Source: CATOSD01 sp034422735
GTDB lineage: Bacteria > Chloroflexota > Dehalococcoidia > Lucifugimonadales > CATOSD01
Assembly (NCBI GenBank): GCA_034422735.1
Contig: DAOUJL010000082.1
Location: 1-64,000, forward strand
Reading direction: 5' to 3'
DNA: 64,000 nt
Part shown: positions 26,187 to 34,611 of the stretch, piece after piece
Position numbering within the stretch: the first letter of the stretch is position 1
Layout: each line of letters opens with the position of its first letter
Made by a program: the position numbers and the translations under genes
The notes under the pieces: model-generated
Told to the model about the DNA's origin: nothing
The model's database searches: none
The model's input: the letters and a program-made list of their open reading frames with translations, nothing else

Positions 26187-27332
26187 TCAGCCTGCCGCGC
26201 CGATCTCTGTCTCGGCCCGGCGCACCTCTTCCATCAGCGCGTCCAGCATGTCCGCCTCTTCCACTATGCGGGACTTTTGCCCCTTGCGGAATATGATGGC
26301 CCGGCCCGCGCCCGCCGCGATTCCCACGTCCGCGTCCTTCGCCTCGCCCGGTCCGTTCACCTCGCAGCCCATGACGGCCACCTTGATGGGCGTCTTGGTG
26401 CTCTTGAGCAGGCCGTCGACGTCGTTGGCCAGCTTGCGGATGTCCACGTCGGCTCGGCCACAGCTTGGGCAGGCGACCATCACGGCGCCCTCTTTGCGGA
26501 GCCCGAGCGCTTTCAGTATCTCGAAGCCGGTGTACACCTCTTCGCGCGAGTCGTCGCTGAGCGACACGCGGATGGTGTCGCCGATTCCCTCGTACAGCAG
26601 CGCGCCCAAGCCTATCGCGCTGCGAATGCTGCCCGACCTGGCCGTTCCGGCCTCAGTGATGCCCAGGTGGAGCGGGTAGGGCACCAGCCGCGACATGCGG
26701 CGGTAGGACTCGATGGTGGTGTCGACGTCGAAGGCCTTGAGCGAAATCTTGATTAGGTCGAAGTCCAGGCTTTCCAGTATGCCGATCTCCCAGAGTCCGG
26801 TCTGCACCATGTGGTCGACTATCGAATACTGGCTGGTGTCGGTGTCGCCGGCCTTGGGCAGCGTGTTCACACCGTCGGTGTGGCGCGAGAGGCCGCGGGT
26901 GACGCCGATGCCTCCCACGGGCGGCAGGCTACCGAAGTTGACGCCGATGCGGATGGGCACCTGCCGCGCCTTCGCCTCGCGCACGACCATCTCGACATTC
27001 TCCCGGTCCCTTATGTTGCCCGGGTTCAGCCGCAGGCAGTCCACGCCGCTCTCCAGCGCCTGGAGCGCGAGCTGGTAGTGGAAGTGGATGTCGGCGATCA
27101 GCGGGATGGAAATCTGCCGCTTGATCTCGGCGAGCGCCTGGGCGGCCTCCATGTCCGGCACGGCGCAGCGAATCAGCTCGCAGCCCTCCTCCTCGAGACC
27201 GTGAATCTCGGCGACGGTGGCGGCTACGTCGCGCGTGTCGGTCTTGGTCATGGACTGGACGGTTATGGGAGCGTCGCCGCCCACCATTACGTCGCCAACG
27301 TGGATTGCTTTGGATACACGGCGCCGTCTCAT
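26187..27332 (-). CDS. ispG: 4-hydroxy-3-methylbut-2-en-1-yl diphosphate synthase
   Basis: Penultimate enzyme of the MEP isoprenoid pathway, with a 4Fe-4S cluster. At 381 aa it has the short bacterial form: N-terminal TIM barrel (VQSMTKTDTRDVAATV, PLIADIHFHY, NPGNI) and a C-terminal cluster domain with CPSCGRADVDI and MGCEVNGPGEAKDADVGIA supplying three Cys. It lies in the same minus-strand run as dxr and uppS, concentrating isoprenoid steps here. Confidence 0.97.
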   Translation of the reverse strand: MRRRRVSKAIHVGDVMVGGDAPITVQSMTKTDTRDVAATVAEIHGLEEEGCELIRCAVPDMEAAQALAEIKRQISIPLIADIHFHYQLALQALESGVDCLRLNPGNIRDRENVEMVVREAKARQVPIRIGVNFGSLPPVGGIGVTRGLSRHTDGVNTLPKAGDTDTSQYSIVDHMVQTGLWEIGILESLDFDLIKISLKAFDVDTTIESYRRMSRLVPYPLHLGITEAGTARSGSIRSAIGLGALLYEGIGDTIRVSLSDDSREEVYTGFEILKALGLRKEGAVMVACPSCGRADVDIRKLANDVDGLLKSTKTPIKVAVMGCEVNGPGEAKDADVGIAAGAGRAIIFRKGQKSRIVEEADMLDALMEEVRRAETEIGAAG

Positions 27333-27339
27333 TGGCGTG

Positions 27340-27388
27340 GCTCCCCCCTCATCCTGGCCTTCTCCCGCTGTGTAGAGAAGGGGCTTCG
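27340..27388 (-). repeat. Diverged REP-like unit, inverted
   Basis: CTCCCCCCTCATCCTGGCCT followed by TCTCCC and AGAGAAGGGG resembles the palindrome family in reverse orientation, with a substituted loop. It fills the short ispG-rseP gap. Confidence 0.5.
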
Positions 27389-27402
27389 TTGCACCTACTA
27401 GA

Positions 27403-28707
27403 CTATCTGAAGAAAGTGTCGCCGTTCAAGATGCGGGAAACGTCAAAGTAGGTGATCACCACCACCAGCCCTATCAGCGCCACGAAACCGGCGAAGTGAA
27501 TCAGCCCTTCGCGCTGTGGTGAGACCCGCTTGCCCCCACGCACCCACTCCAGCACCACGAACACAAGCCGGCCGCCGTCCAGACCCGGAATCGGCAGCAC
27601 GTTGACAATGGCGAGGCTGAGGCTGATGAACGCGGTCAGCTCGAGCACCGGCAGCAGTCCTCCGACGTCCGCCGCCTCGCCCGTGATCTGCGCGATGCCG
27701 ACCGGTCCCGCTAGGCCTGGGTCGTCACCGCCGACGATCCAGCGGTGCAGGCCGTTCTTGGTGATGGTCAGGATTTCCCACATGCTGACGAAAGACATCG
27801 GCACGGCTTCCCATACCGGATGGCTGCGCCTCACTACCTTCGGGTTGGCGGTGCCAACCATGATGCCCACCGCGCCCTGGGTGAGAGTGTCGCCCACGTT
27901 CAGCGACGCGTCGTAGCGGCGCGCCTCGGTGAGCGAGACCTGGCGTTCGGGGTCGGTCACCTCGTCCACCACGAGCACGTCCGGCGGGTCCAGCCGCGGC
28001 GTGACGGTGATTGCGTCCACGACCGCGTACTCCGGCGACCCGCCCAGGCCGCTTATGAGCGCGCCCCGGCGCACCGCAAGCTCGCTTGGGCTGCCCAGCC
28101 TGGCCATTATCTTGCGGATGAGGTCCGCGTGATTATCCACCGCCTGGCCCTGCACGGCGATTATCGTATCTCCGGCCCGCAGCCCCGCCTGCGCCGCGGG
28201 CGAGTTGGGCGCGACGCCGCTTACGGTCACCGCGCCAACCACCGTGTCCCGCCCCACGACGAGCAGCGCAGACAGTATGGCGGCGGCTACGACCAGGTTC
28301 ATGAATGAGCCGGCGACCAGCACGATGGTGCGCGCGAGCGGGCTCTTTCGCGCGAAGCTATTCGGCGCGGTCGGGTCTTCCTCCCCCAACATGCGCACGA
28401 ATCCGCCGAGCGGGATGGCGTTGACGGAGTAGATGGTGCCGCCGCCCGCATCCCCGGCGGCATTGCCGCCGGCGTCGCTTGGGTCGTTGCCACGCCCGAG
28501 CAACCGGCGAATCGGCCCCGGCGCCACCAGACGCAGCCGCCTTCGTCCCTCGGGCTGAACGCCTACCAGGCGGGGAGGGAATCCGAACCCGAACTCGATC
28601 ACGCCTATGCGGAACCACTTCGCCGAAACGAAGTGCCCCAGCTCGTGGACGAATATCAGGAACGCCAGGATGGGGACGACGAGCAGCCAGGATGGTAAGT
28701 CGAACAA
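27403..28707 (-). CDS. rseP: Site-2 protease RseP-type zinc metalloprotease
   Basis: Intramembrane protease of the M50B family. At 434 aa it has HELGH near residue 20 in the first helix, one PDZ domain (about 170-260, GVAPNSPAAQAGLRAGDTII), and a C-terminal membrane motif NVLPIPGLDGGRL giving the third zinc ligand. It carries an inserted Gly/Asp-rich loop (GRGNDPSDAGGNAAGDAGGG) near residue 80. In relatives it cleaves anti-sigma factors and signal-peptide remnants. It follows dxr by 8 bp. Confidence 0.95.
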   Translation of the reverse strand: MFDLPSWLLVVPILAFLIFVHELGHFVSAKWFRIGVIEFGFGFPPRLVGVQPEGRRRLRLVAPGPIRRLLGRGNDPSDAGGNAAGDAGGGTIYSVNAIPLGGFVRMLGEEDPTAPNSFARKSPLARTIVLVAGSFMNLVVAAAILSALLVVGRDTVVGAVTVSGVAPNSPAAQAGLRAGDTIIAVQGQAVDNHADLIRKIMARLGSPSELAVRRGALISGLGGSPEYAVVDAITVTPRLDPPDVLVVDEVTDPERQVSLTEARRYDASLNVGDTLTQGAVGIMVGTANPKVVRRSHPVWEAVPMSFVSMWEILTITKNGLHRWIVGGDDPGLAGPVGIAQITGEAADVGGLLPVLELTAFISLSLAIVNVLPIPGLDGGRLVFVVLEWVRGGKRVSPQREGLIHFAGFVALIGLVVVITYFDVSRILNGDTFFR

Positions 28708-28715
28708 CTGCGGCC

Positions 28716-29855
28716 CTACTGCGCCGCGGCCCGCGCCCGGTCCATGGCCGACTGGGCCGCCGCTATGGTGTCGGAAATCTCAGGGTCTGGCACGTCCCGA
28801 TGGCCGGCAAGGGCTTCCCTGATCAGGTCGGGAATCTCCGTGAAGCCGATGCGGCCCGCCAGGAACATCTCCACGGCGGCCTCGTCCGCGCCGCACAGCG
28901 CGGCCGGCCAGGTCCCGCCGCGCCGCGCCACCTCGATGGCCATGTTGAAGCACGGGTAGCGCTCTGGGTCCCACTCTTTGAAGGTGAGCTGGCCGGCCTT
29001 CGGCAGGTCCAGGCTGGGCAGGTTGCCGTTGGGTACGCGGCGGGGGTGGAAGAGGGCGCACTGGATGGGCAGCCGCATGTCGGGCGGTCCCATCTGCGCC
29101 TTGACCGAACCGTCGAGGAACTCGACCAGAGAGTGGACCACGCTCTGTGGGTGGATGACCACTTCTATGTCGTCCCACGGCACGTCGAACAGCCAGCGAG
29201 CCTCGATCACCTCGAATGCTTTGTTCATCAGCGTCGCGGAGTCCACGGTGATTTTCGCGCCCATGCTCCAGGTGGGGTGCTTGAGCGCGTCGGCGGGCGT
29301 TACGTCGGCCAGGCGATCGACCGGCATATCGCGGAGCGCGCCGCCCGACCCGGTGATGATGAGCCTCTTGACCTCGGGCGACTCGCCTCTCATGCACTGC
29401 CATATGGCATTCGGCTCGCTGTCGAGGGGCAGAATCGCCGTGCCGTGCCGCGCCGCGAGACCTGTCACGATCTCGCCCGCCATGACCACCGTCTCCTTGT
29501 TGGCGAGCGCGACGTCCTTGCCGGCCTCGATAGCCGCGCAGGTTGGCACCAGGGCGACGTCGCCCGTCGTCGCCGTTACCAGCATGTCCACGTCGGGATG
29601 CGACGCCATCTCGCCCAGTCCGCACTCGCGGCATCCGTGGTCGAGGATGGGCTTCATTTCCCGTGAGGTGCCTTCGCAGGCAACCAGGTCGGGGGAGAAC
29701 TCCCGCACCTGCTCTTCCAGCAACGCCAGGCTCCTGCGGGCGGCGAGCCCCACCACGCTGAATTCGTCCGGAAAGGCGCGCACGATGTCCAGCGTCTGCG
29801 TGCCGATAGACCCCGTGGAGCCCAGGACGGCGAGTCTTTTTCTGGTGGGGGTCAT
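28716..29855 (-). CDS. dxr: 1-deoxy-D-xylulose 5-phosphate reductoisomerase
   Basis: Converts DXP to MEP with NADPH, the committed MEP-pathway step. I start it at the ATG 29853-29855, giving 379 aa beginning MTPTRKRLAVLGSTGSIGTQTL; the long upstream extension of this frame is out-of-frame cdsA sequence. NADPH site GSTGSIGTQ, NKETVVMAGEIV and metal-site LDSEPNAIWQ are present. The start overlaps the cdsA stop (ATGA). Confidence 0.97.
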   Translation of the reverse strand: MTPTRKRLAVLGSTGSIGTQTLDIVRAFPDEFSVVGLAARRSLALLEEQVREFSPDLVACEGTSREMKPILDHGCRECGLGEMASHPDVDMLVTATTGDVALVPTCAAIEAGKDVALANKETVVMAGEIVTGLAARHGTAILPLDSEPNAIWQCMRGESPEVKRLIITGSGGALRDMPVDRLADVTPADALKHPTWSMGAKITVDSATLMNKAFEVIEARWLFDVPWDDIEVVIHPQSVVHSLVEFLDGSVKAQMGPPDMRLPIQCALFHPRRVPNGNLPSLDLPKAGQLTFKEWDPERYPCFNMAIEVARRGGTWPAALCGADEAAVEMFLAGRIGFTEIPDLIREALAGHRDVPDPEISDTIAAAQSAMDRARAAAQ

Positions 29856-30649
29856 AGCACGAAGTAGTATAACACGACGAGGTTGAGCAGAATGGAGTCG
29901 AGCCTGTCGAGCAGGCCGCCGTGGCCGGGCATCAACCGCCCCGAGTCCTTCACGTCGGCTATGCGCTTCAGGCGCGACTCGACAAGGTCGCCGAGTTGGC
30001 CGACGATTCCGAGCGCTCCTCCCAGCAGGGCCGCCTGCCACCACGTGGCGGGCAGACCCAGAATCTCGTCCAGCGCCATGCAGGCGACCACCGCGCAAAG
30101 CAGCCCGCCCGCCGCGCCCTCGCGGGTCTTGGCCGGGCTTATCACCGGGGCGAGCGGCGTTCTCCCAATCGCCCTGCCGACCAGGTAAGCTCCCGTGTCG
30201 GTGGCGAAAGTGACCAACAGCAGAAGCAGCACCCACTCGCGCCCGTCGCTCGCCTCGCGCAGCAGCGGCGCGTGAAAGAGCAGCCCGCCTACGAACAACG
30301 CCGGGGCGAGCGTTGCCAGCCACCGCGACGGGCCTGTGTCGGGCGCCCCGCGCCGCAGCAGCCACGCCAGCCCGAGGGACGACAGCAGCAGCGCCGCGGA
30401 ATGGGCGAGGGTGGCCCGGAAGGTGTCGGGCTCCAGCAACAACGCGGCCGCGACGAGGGAGCCGGACAGGGCAGCCGATACCAGGTCGACCGGGCGGTCT
30501 CCCCAGCCTCGCGCCATGCCGCACAGCTCCCATGCGCCCAGCGCGGCCGCCGCGGCGCACAGAGCGGCGAAGGGTAGGGGATTGTCGACCCAGACCACCA
30601 GAAAAAGCAGCGGCAGCCCGACGGCGGCCGTCGCGATTCGCGCTTTCAT
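29852..30649 (-). CDS. cdsA: Phosphatidate cytidylyltransferase
   Basis: Makes CDP-diacylglycerol for phospholipid synthesis in the inner membrane. The 265-aa protein is strongly hydrophobic, with about seven transmembrane helices and the family signature SRLKRIADVKDSGRLMPGHG followed by GLLDRLDS near the C terminus. It ends in an ATGA overlap with dxr and follows uppS by 30 bp. Confidence 0.96.
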   Translation of the reverse strand: MKARIATAAVGLPLLFLVVWVDNPLPFAALCAAAAALGAWELCGMARGWGDRPVDLVSAALSGSLVAAALLLEPDTFRATLAHSAALLLSSLGLAWLLRRGAPDTGPSRWLATLAPALFVGGLLFHAPLLREASDGREWVLLLLLVTFATDTGAYLVGRAIGRTPLAPVISPAKTREGAAGGLLCAVVACMALDEILGLPATWWQAALLGGALGIVGQLGDLVESRLKRIADVKDSGRLMPGHGGLLDRLDSILLNLVVLYYFVL

Positions 30650-30679
30650 AGGCGGCGCAGCCCCTTTGGTGACGCGGCC

Positions 30680-31426
30680 CTAGAGCCGGCTCTCTGCCGG
30701 CGCACGCCCGAATCGCCGCCGCCGACCGGCGTAGGCGGACAGGGCGGCCAAGGCTTCGTTCTCGCCGAAGTCCGGCCACAGAACGTCGGTGGTGTAGAAC
30801 TCGGCGTAAGCCGACTGCCACAGCAGGAAGTTGCTGAGCCGCATCTCCCCCGCGGTCCTGATGACGAGGTCCGGGTCCGGGAGCTCGCGTGTGTGGAGGT
30901 AGCGCTCGAACAGCTCGTGCGTTACGTCTTCGAGCGGGACGCCGTCGGCGACTATTCCCCGCACCGCGTTCAGTATCTCGTCGCGCCCGCCATAGTCGAA
31001 CGCCACGCTGAGCGTCATGCCCGTATTGTCGCGGGTCAGCTCGATGCTCTGGCGGACGAGCGACTGAAGCTCCCCGGACAGCCGGTCCAGCCTTCCCAGG
31101 TGGCGAATCCTGACGCCGTTGTCGTGCAGGTCGCGCAGGTCGCGGATGATGACCTCGCGCAGCAGGTCGATGAGCGCGCTCACCTCATCGCCGGGGCGGA
31201 GCCAGTTCTCGGTAGAAAACGCGAAGAGCGTGAGATAGCTGACGCCGCCTTGGGAAAAGGAATCTATCACGGTGCGCAGGTTCCGGGTGCCGGCGCGGTG
31301 CCCGTCCGAGCGCGAGCCTCCGCGGCTGCGCGCCCAGCGGCCGTTGCCGTCCATGATGATCGCGACGTGCTGCGGCGCGGCAAGCTCCGGCGCGACGTCC
31401 GCGCCCGCGGCGTCGGCTTCAGCCAT
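30680..31426 (-). CDS. uppS: Isoprenyl transferase (undecaprenyl diphosphate synthase type)
   Basis: Cis-prenyltransferase producing the lipid carrier for cell-envelope glycans. At 248 aa it has the catalytic IIMDGNGRWARSRG, SFSQGGVSYLTLFAFSTENW and RTAGEMRLSNFLLWQSAYAE (RxSxFLxWQ family motif). A short Ala-rich N-terminal extension precedes the core. It follows frr by 8 bp. Confidence 0.95.
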   Translation of the reverse strand: MAEADAAGADVAPELAAPQHVAIIMDGNGRWARSRGGSRSDGHRAGTRNLRTVIDSFSQGGVSYLTLFAFSTENWLRPGDEVSALIDLLREVIIRDLRDLHDNGVRIRHLGRLDRLSGELQSLVRQSIELTRDNTGMTLSVAFDYGGRDEILNAVRGIVADGVPLEDVTHELFERYLHTRELPDPDLVIRTAGEMRLSNFLLWQSAYAEFYTTDVLWPDFGENEALAALSAYAGRRRRFGRAPAESRL

Positions 31427-31434
31427 AGCCCCGC

Positions 31435-31998
31435 TCAGACCTCCATCACCTCGGCTTCCTTCTGCTGCCGATGCTCCCCGTTCTGGCCTATGTATGTGTC
31501 GGTCACCTGCTGGAGTTGCGTTTGCGCGCGCCTGCTCTCGTCCTGGGAGATGTCCTTGCTCTTCTCCATGCCGCGGAACGTCTCCAGGCTGTCGCGGCGT
31601 ATGTTGCGCACCGCCACGTTGGCCTCTTCCGTCTTGCGGCCCACCAGCTTCACCAGGTCGCGTCGGCGCTCCTCGGTCAGCGTGGGAATGCTGATGCGAA
31701 TCACGTTGCCGTCGTTGTTGGGAGTCAGCCCCAGGTCCGAGCGAAGAATGCCCTTCTCGACGTCCTTCATCGACTGCTTGTCCCAGGGCTGGATCATCAG
31801 CACCCGCGCCTCGGGTACGGAAATCGAGGCCAGTTGGTTGAGCGGAGTGGGCACTCCGTAGTAGTCCACCATCAGATTTTCTACCAGCGCGGGCGACGCC
31901 CGGCCCGTGCGGATAGTGGTCAACTCCCTCTTGAGCGCGTCTACCGACTTGCTCATTCTCGATTCGGTGTCCGCTAAGACCTCTTCGACCGTTGCCAT
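31435..31998 (-). CDS. frr: Ribosome recycling factor
   Basis: Splits post-termination ribosomes together with EF-G. It is 187 aa with the start at 31998 (MATVEEVLADTESRMSKSVD), normal length for RRF. It shows RTGRASPALVENLMVDYYG, TPLNQLASISVPEARVL, IQPWDKQSMKDVEKGI and NDGNVIRISIPTLTEERR. The farther upstream start would add a non-conserved Arg-rich extension overlapping pyrH. Confidence 0.97.
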   Translation of the reverse strand: MATVEEVLADTESRMSKSVDALKRELTTIRTGRASPALVENLMVDYYGVPTPLNQLASISVPEARVLMIQPWDKQSMKDVEKGILRSDLGLTPNNDGNVIRISIPTLTEERRRDLVKLVGRKTEEANVAVRNIRRDSLETFRGMEKSKDISQDESRRAQTQLQQVTDTYIGQNGEHRQQKEAEVMEV

Positions 31999-32078
31999 GG
32001 CAGTACTCTCCCGTCTGATTCTACGTTCCGTCCCTGCGGGCGACCGAGAACCGGCGGTCGCGCGCAGAGCGCCGCCTC

Positions 32079-32801
32079 TCAGCCGTCCGCGCTCACCACC
32101 GAGCCCACGCTTTCGCCCCGTATGATACGCTCCAGCGAACCGGGCGTGAACAGGTCGAAAACGATGATGGGCAGGCTGTTCTCCATGCACAGAGAAAGCG
32201 CGGTGCTGTCCATCACCTTCAAACGCCTCTCCAAGGCCTCGAGATACGTGAGGGTGTCCAGCTTTTCCGCCGCCGGATCCAGGTTGGGGTCCGTCGCGTA
32301 CACGCCGTCCACTCCGTGCTTGGCCATCAGCAGCACCTTGGCGTTGATCTCAATTGCCCGGAGCGCGGCAGCCGTATCCGTGGTCATGAACGGGTTGCCT
32401 GTTCCCGCCGCGAACAGCACCACTCGCTCCTTCTCCAGGTGGCGAATCGCGCGACGGCGAATGTAGGGCTCGGCGACTTGCTGAATCGTCAGCGCCGTTT
32501 GCGTTCGCGTGGGGATGTCGAACTTGCGCTCCAGCGAGTCCTGCAGGGCCAGCGCGTCTATCACCGTGGCCAGCATACCGGCGTAATCCGCGGTCGCCCT
32601 GTCCATGCCGGACGCCTGCGAGCCTCTCCAGATGTTGCCGCCGCCCACCACGACGCCGAGCTCGACGCCCATGTCCCGCACCGCCTTTATCTGGCGGGCC
32701 ATGTAGCTGACCGCCTCGGAGTCGATTACGGCGCCGCCGCTGCCCTTGAACGACTCGCCGCTGAGCTTGAGCAGAATGCGGCTGTACTTGACCTCGGCCA
32801 T
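32079..32801 (-). CDS. pyrH: Uridylate kinase
   Basis: Phosphorylates UMP to UDP in pyrimidine nucleotide synthesis. At 240 aa it has the amino-acid-kinase fold: ILLKLSGESFKGSGG at the N terminus, VVGGGNIWRGSQASG, the GTGNPFMTTDTAAALRA loop and DLFTPGSLERIIRGE at the end. It lies between tsf and frr, the common bacterial order. Confidence 0.97.
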   Translation of the reverse strand: MAEVKYSRILLKLSGESFKGSGGAVIDSEAVSYMARQIKAVRDMGVELGVVVGGGNIWRGSQASGMDRATADYAGMLATVIDALALQDSLERKFDIPTRTQTALTIQQVAEPYIRRRAIRHLEKERVVLFAAGTGNPFMTTDTAAALRAIEINAKVLLMAKHGVDGVYATDPNLDPAAEKLDTLTYLEALERRLKVMDSTALSLCMENSLPIIVFDLFTPGSLERIIRGESVGSVVSADG

Positions 32802-32823
32802 ATCGTGAGCGGCTGGCGGCGGG

Positions 32824-33324
32824 TTACTCGCCGAGGGCGAATCTGGTGAACCTTCTCACCCGTATGTTCTCCCCCAGCTTGCCGACGGTCTCTTTCAGCA
32901 GATCTTCTATCGTCTTGCTGGGGTCCCTTATGAAGGCCTGCTGCAACAGGCAGTCCTCCTGCGGGTTGACCTCCGCGCCCTCGGGAAGGTCCGCCTCGTC
33001 GACGTGCTGCGGGTCCATGGCCGCCACCTGCATGGCCAGGTTGTGGGCCAGCTCGCGGAACTCCGGCGTGCGCGCCACGAAGTCCGTTTCGCAATTGACC
33101 TCCACGAGCACCCCGATGCGACCTCCGCTGTGGATGTAGGACTCCACAACGCCGTCGTTCGTCTCCCGGGAAGACTTCTTCGCGGCGGAGGCTATGCCTT
33201 CCTGCCGCAGGATGTCCTGCGCCCTGGCGACGTCGCCCTCCGCGGCCTCCAGTGCGCGCTTGCAGTCCATTACGCCGGCGCCGGTCTCTTCCCTGAGCGC
33301 CTTTATGGAATCAACGGTTACCAA
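32824..33324 (-). CDS. tsf: Elongation factor Ts, short form
   Basis: Guanine-nucleotide exchange factor for EF-Tu. The 166-aa protein has the N-terminal VDSIKALREETGAGVMDCKRAL and the EF-Tu contact RPETDF-like segment (VEVNCETDFVARTPEFREL). It lacks the second half of the dimerisation core and the long C-terminal modules of the E. coli protein; such short forms are known in other phyla. It follows rpsB by 11 bp. Confidence 0.95.
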   Translation of the reverse strand: MVTVDSIKALREETGAGVMDCKRALEAAEGDVARAQDILRQEGIASAAKKSSRETNDGVVESYIHSGGRIGVLVEVNCETDFVARTPEFRELAHNLAMQVAAMDPQHVDEADLPEGAEVNPQEDCLLQQAFIRDPSKTIEDLLKETVGKLGENIRVRRFTRFALGE

Positions 33325-33335
33325 CGCTTGGCCTC

Positions 33336-34412
33336 CTACGAGTCGCTGGGGGCCGCTGGCGCGGCTGCTTCAGTTTCCCCGGTCTGGGCCGGCTGAGCGG
33401 CCGGTTCCGCCTGAACGGCTTGGGGCGCCGGTGCGGCTGCCGGGGTTTCTTCGGTCGGGGTGGCCGGAGCCGGCTGGACGGCCGGGGCCGCTGGAGCCGG
33501 CTGAGCGGCCGGTTCCGCGGCAACGGCCTGGGGCGCCGGTGCGGCTGCCGGGGCCTCGTCGGTCGGGGTCGTCGGAGCCGGCTGTACGGCCGGTTCCGCG
33601 GCAAGGGCCTGAGCGACCACCGCGGCCGGGGCCTCGTCCACCTGGCCCTCGGTCTCCTCGGCCACCTCTTCGACCTCGAACGCGAGCCGCTGGTTGTTGC
33701 CCTCGATAATGCCGTCGGCGATCCGGCCCGTGATCAGCCGGATGGAGCGGATGGCGTCGTCGTTGCCCGGGATGGGATAGTCGATCAGGTCCGGGTCGCA
33801 GTCCGAGTCCACCAGCGCCACGATGGGCACGCCCACGCGCCGCGCCTCAGCTACCGCGATGGACTCCTTGCCTACGTCCACCACGAACAGGGCCCCCGGC
33901 ATCTGGGTCATCTCCTTGATGCCGCCAAGGTACCGGTTGAGCCGCGCGATGCTCTCCTCCAGCTTGAGGGACTCCTTCTTGGGGAGTGCGGCGAACTCGC
34001 CGCGGTCGCGCCGCGTCTCGAGCTGCACCATGTAGTCTATTCTGGACTGGATGGTCTTGAAGTTGGTGAGAGTGCCGCCCAGCCAGCGCGTGGTTATGTG
34101 GAACGAGTTGCTGCGGGTCGAGTCGTTGAGAATGGTGTCCTGCGCCTGCTTCTTGGTGCCCACCATAAGGATTCGCTTACCCTCGGCGGCAGTCTCGCGC
34201 ATAAACGAGCAGGCCTCTTCGAGCATACGCAGCGTCTTTTGCAGGTCGATGATGTGTATGCCATTGCGCTGGGCGAAGATGTACGTCTTCATCTTGGGGT
34301 TCCACCGGCGCTTCTGGTGCCCGAAATGTACACCCGCCTCAAGCAGGGACTTCATGGTGACCGGGGCGGACCCCGACTGCATGATTCCCGCCTGTACCAT
34401 CTGTTGCTGCAT
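33336..34412 (-). CDS. rpsB: 30S ribosomal protein S2 with Pro/Ala-rich C-terminal extension
   Basis: Small-subunit protein that joins late in assembly. I chose the ATG at 34410-34412 (MQQQMVQAGI), preceded by AGGAAGG, giving 358 aa. The S2 core (about 20-245) is clear: LLEAGVHFGHQKRRWNPKM, RWLGGTLTNFKT and VDSDCDPDLIDYPIPGNDDA. The last 100 or so residues are low-complexity Ala/Pro/Gln/Glu with repeated PAAQPAP and TPTEETPAAAPAP-type units, absent from standard S2. It is the first gene of the block, downstream of a good promoter and a leader hairpin. Confidence 0.95.
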   Translation of the reverse strand: MQQQMVQAGIMQSGSAPVTMKSLLEAGVHFGHQKRRWNPKMKTYIFAQRNGIHIIDLQKTLRMLEEACSFMRETAAEGKRILMVGTKKQAQDTILNDSTRSNSFHITTRWLGGTLTNFKTIQSRIDYMVQLETRRDRGEFAALPKKESLKLEESIARLNRYLGGIKEMTQMPGALFVVDVGKESIAVAEARRVGVPIVALVDSDCDPDLIDYPIPGNDDAIRSIRLITGRIADGIIEGNNQRLAFEVEEVAEETEGQVDEAPAAVVAQALAAEPAVQPAPTTPTDEAPAAAPAPQAVAAEPAAQPAPAAPAVQPAPATPTEETPAAAPAPQAVQAEPAAQPAQTGETEAAAPAAPSDS

Positions 34413-34439
34413 ATACTCTCGCCTTCCTCTGCGTGTGTT

Positions 34440-34473
34440 TTTCCGGGCGTGCAGGCACCCGCGCCGCCGGAAA
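34440..34473 (-). promoter_or_regulatory. Leader hairpin upstream of rpsB
   Basis: On the minus strand TTTCCGG (34473-34467) can pair with CCGGAAA (34446-34440), enclosing an inner GCG...CGC stem. It lies in the roughly 75-nt rpsB leader. A role in autogenous control by S2 is inference. Confidence 0.4.
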
Positions 34474-34495
34474 CGGCTCCTCTGTATCGTCGCAG

Positions 34496-34525
34496 AGTAT
34501 ACCATAGCGCCCGCGGCTTGGGCAA
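34496..34525 (-). promoter_or_regulatory. Promoter of the rpsB-tsf-pyrH-frr block
   Basis: On the minus strand TTGCCC (34525-34520), 18-bp spacer, TATACT (34501-34496), with TGG before the -10. Transcription would start about 75 bp before the rpsB ATG. Confidence 0.6.
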
Positions 34526-34576
34526 TGTATCAGAACGGGCACAACGCAGCCGTTCGCGCACCCTGGCGAGCGCATC

Positions 34577-34604
34577 TTGACAGGCCGACAGACCCGCATA
34601 TACT
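34577..34604 (+). promoter_or_regulatory. Strong promoter with leaderless geometry before the HNH lipoprotein
   Basis: TTGACA (34577-34582), 16-bp spacer, TATACT (34599-34604). The ATG at 34612 lies only 7 bp after the -10 box, the normal start-site distance, and no Shine-Dalgarno fits between. Confidence 0.6.
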
Positions 34605-34611
34605 CCCACAT

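Noticed and set aside
28716..30821. A 701-codon fusion of an upstream Arg-rich region to Dxr
   Set aside because: The extension lies in another frame of cdsA and uppS. The ATG at 29855 gives a standard Dxr with an ATGA overlap.
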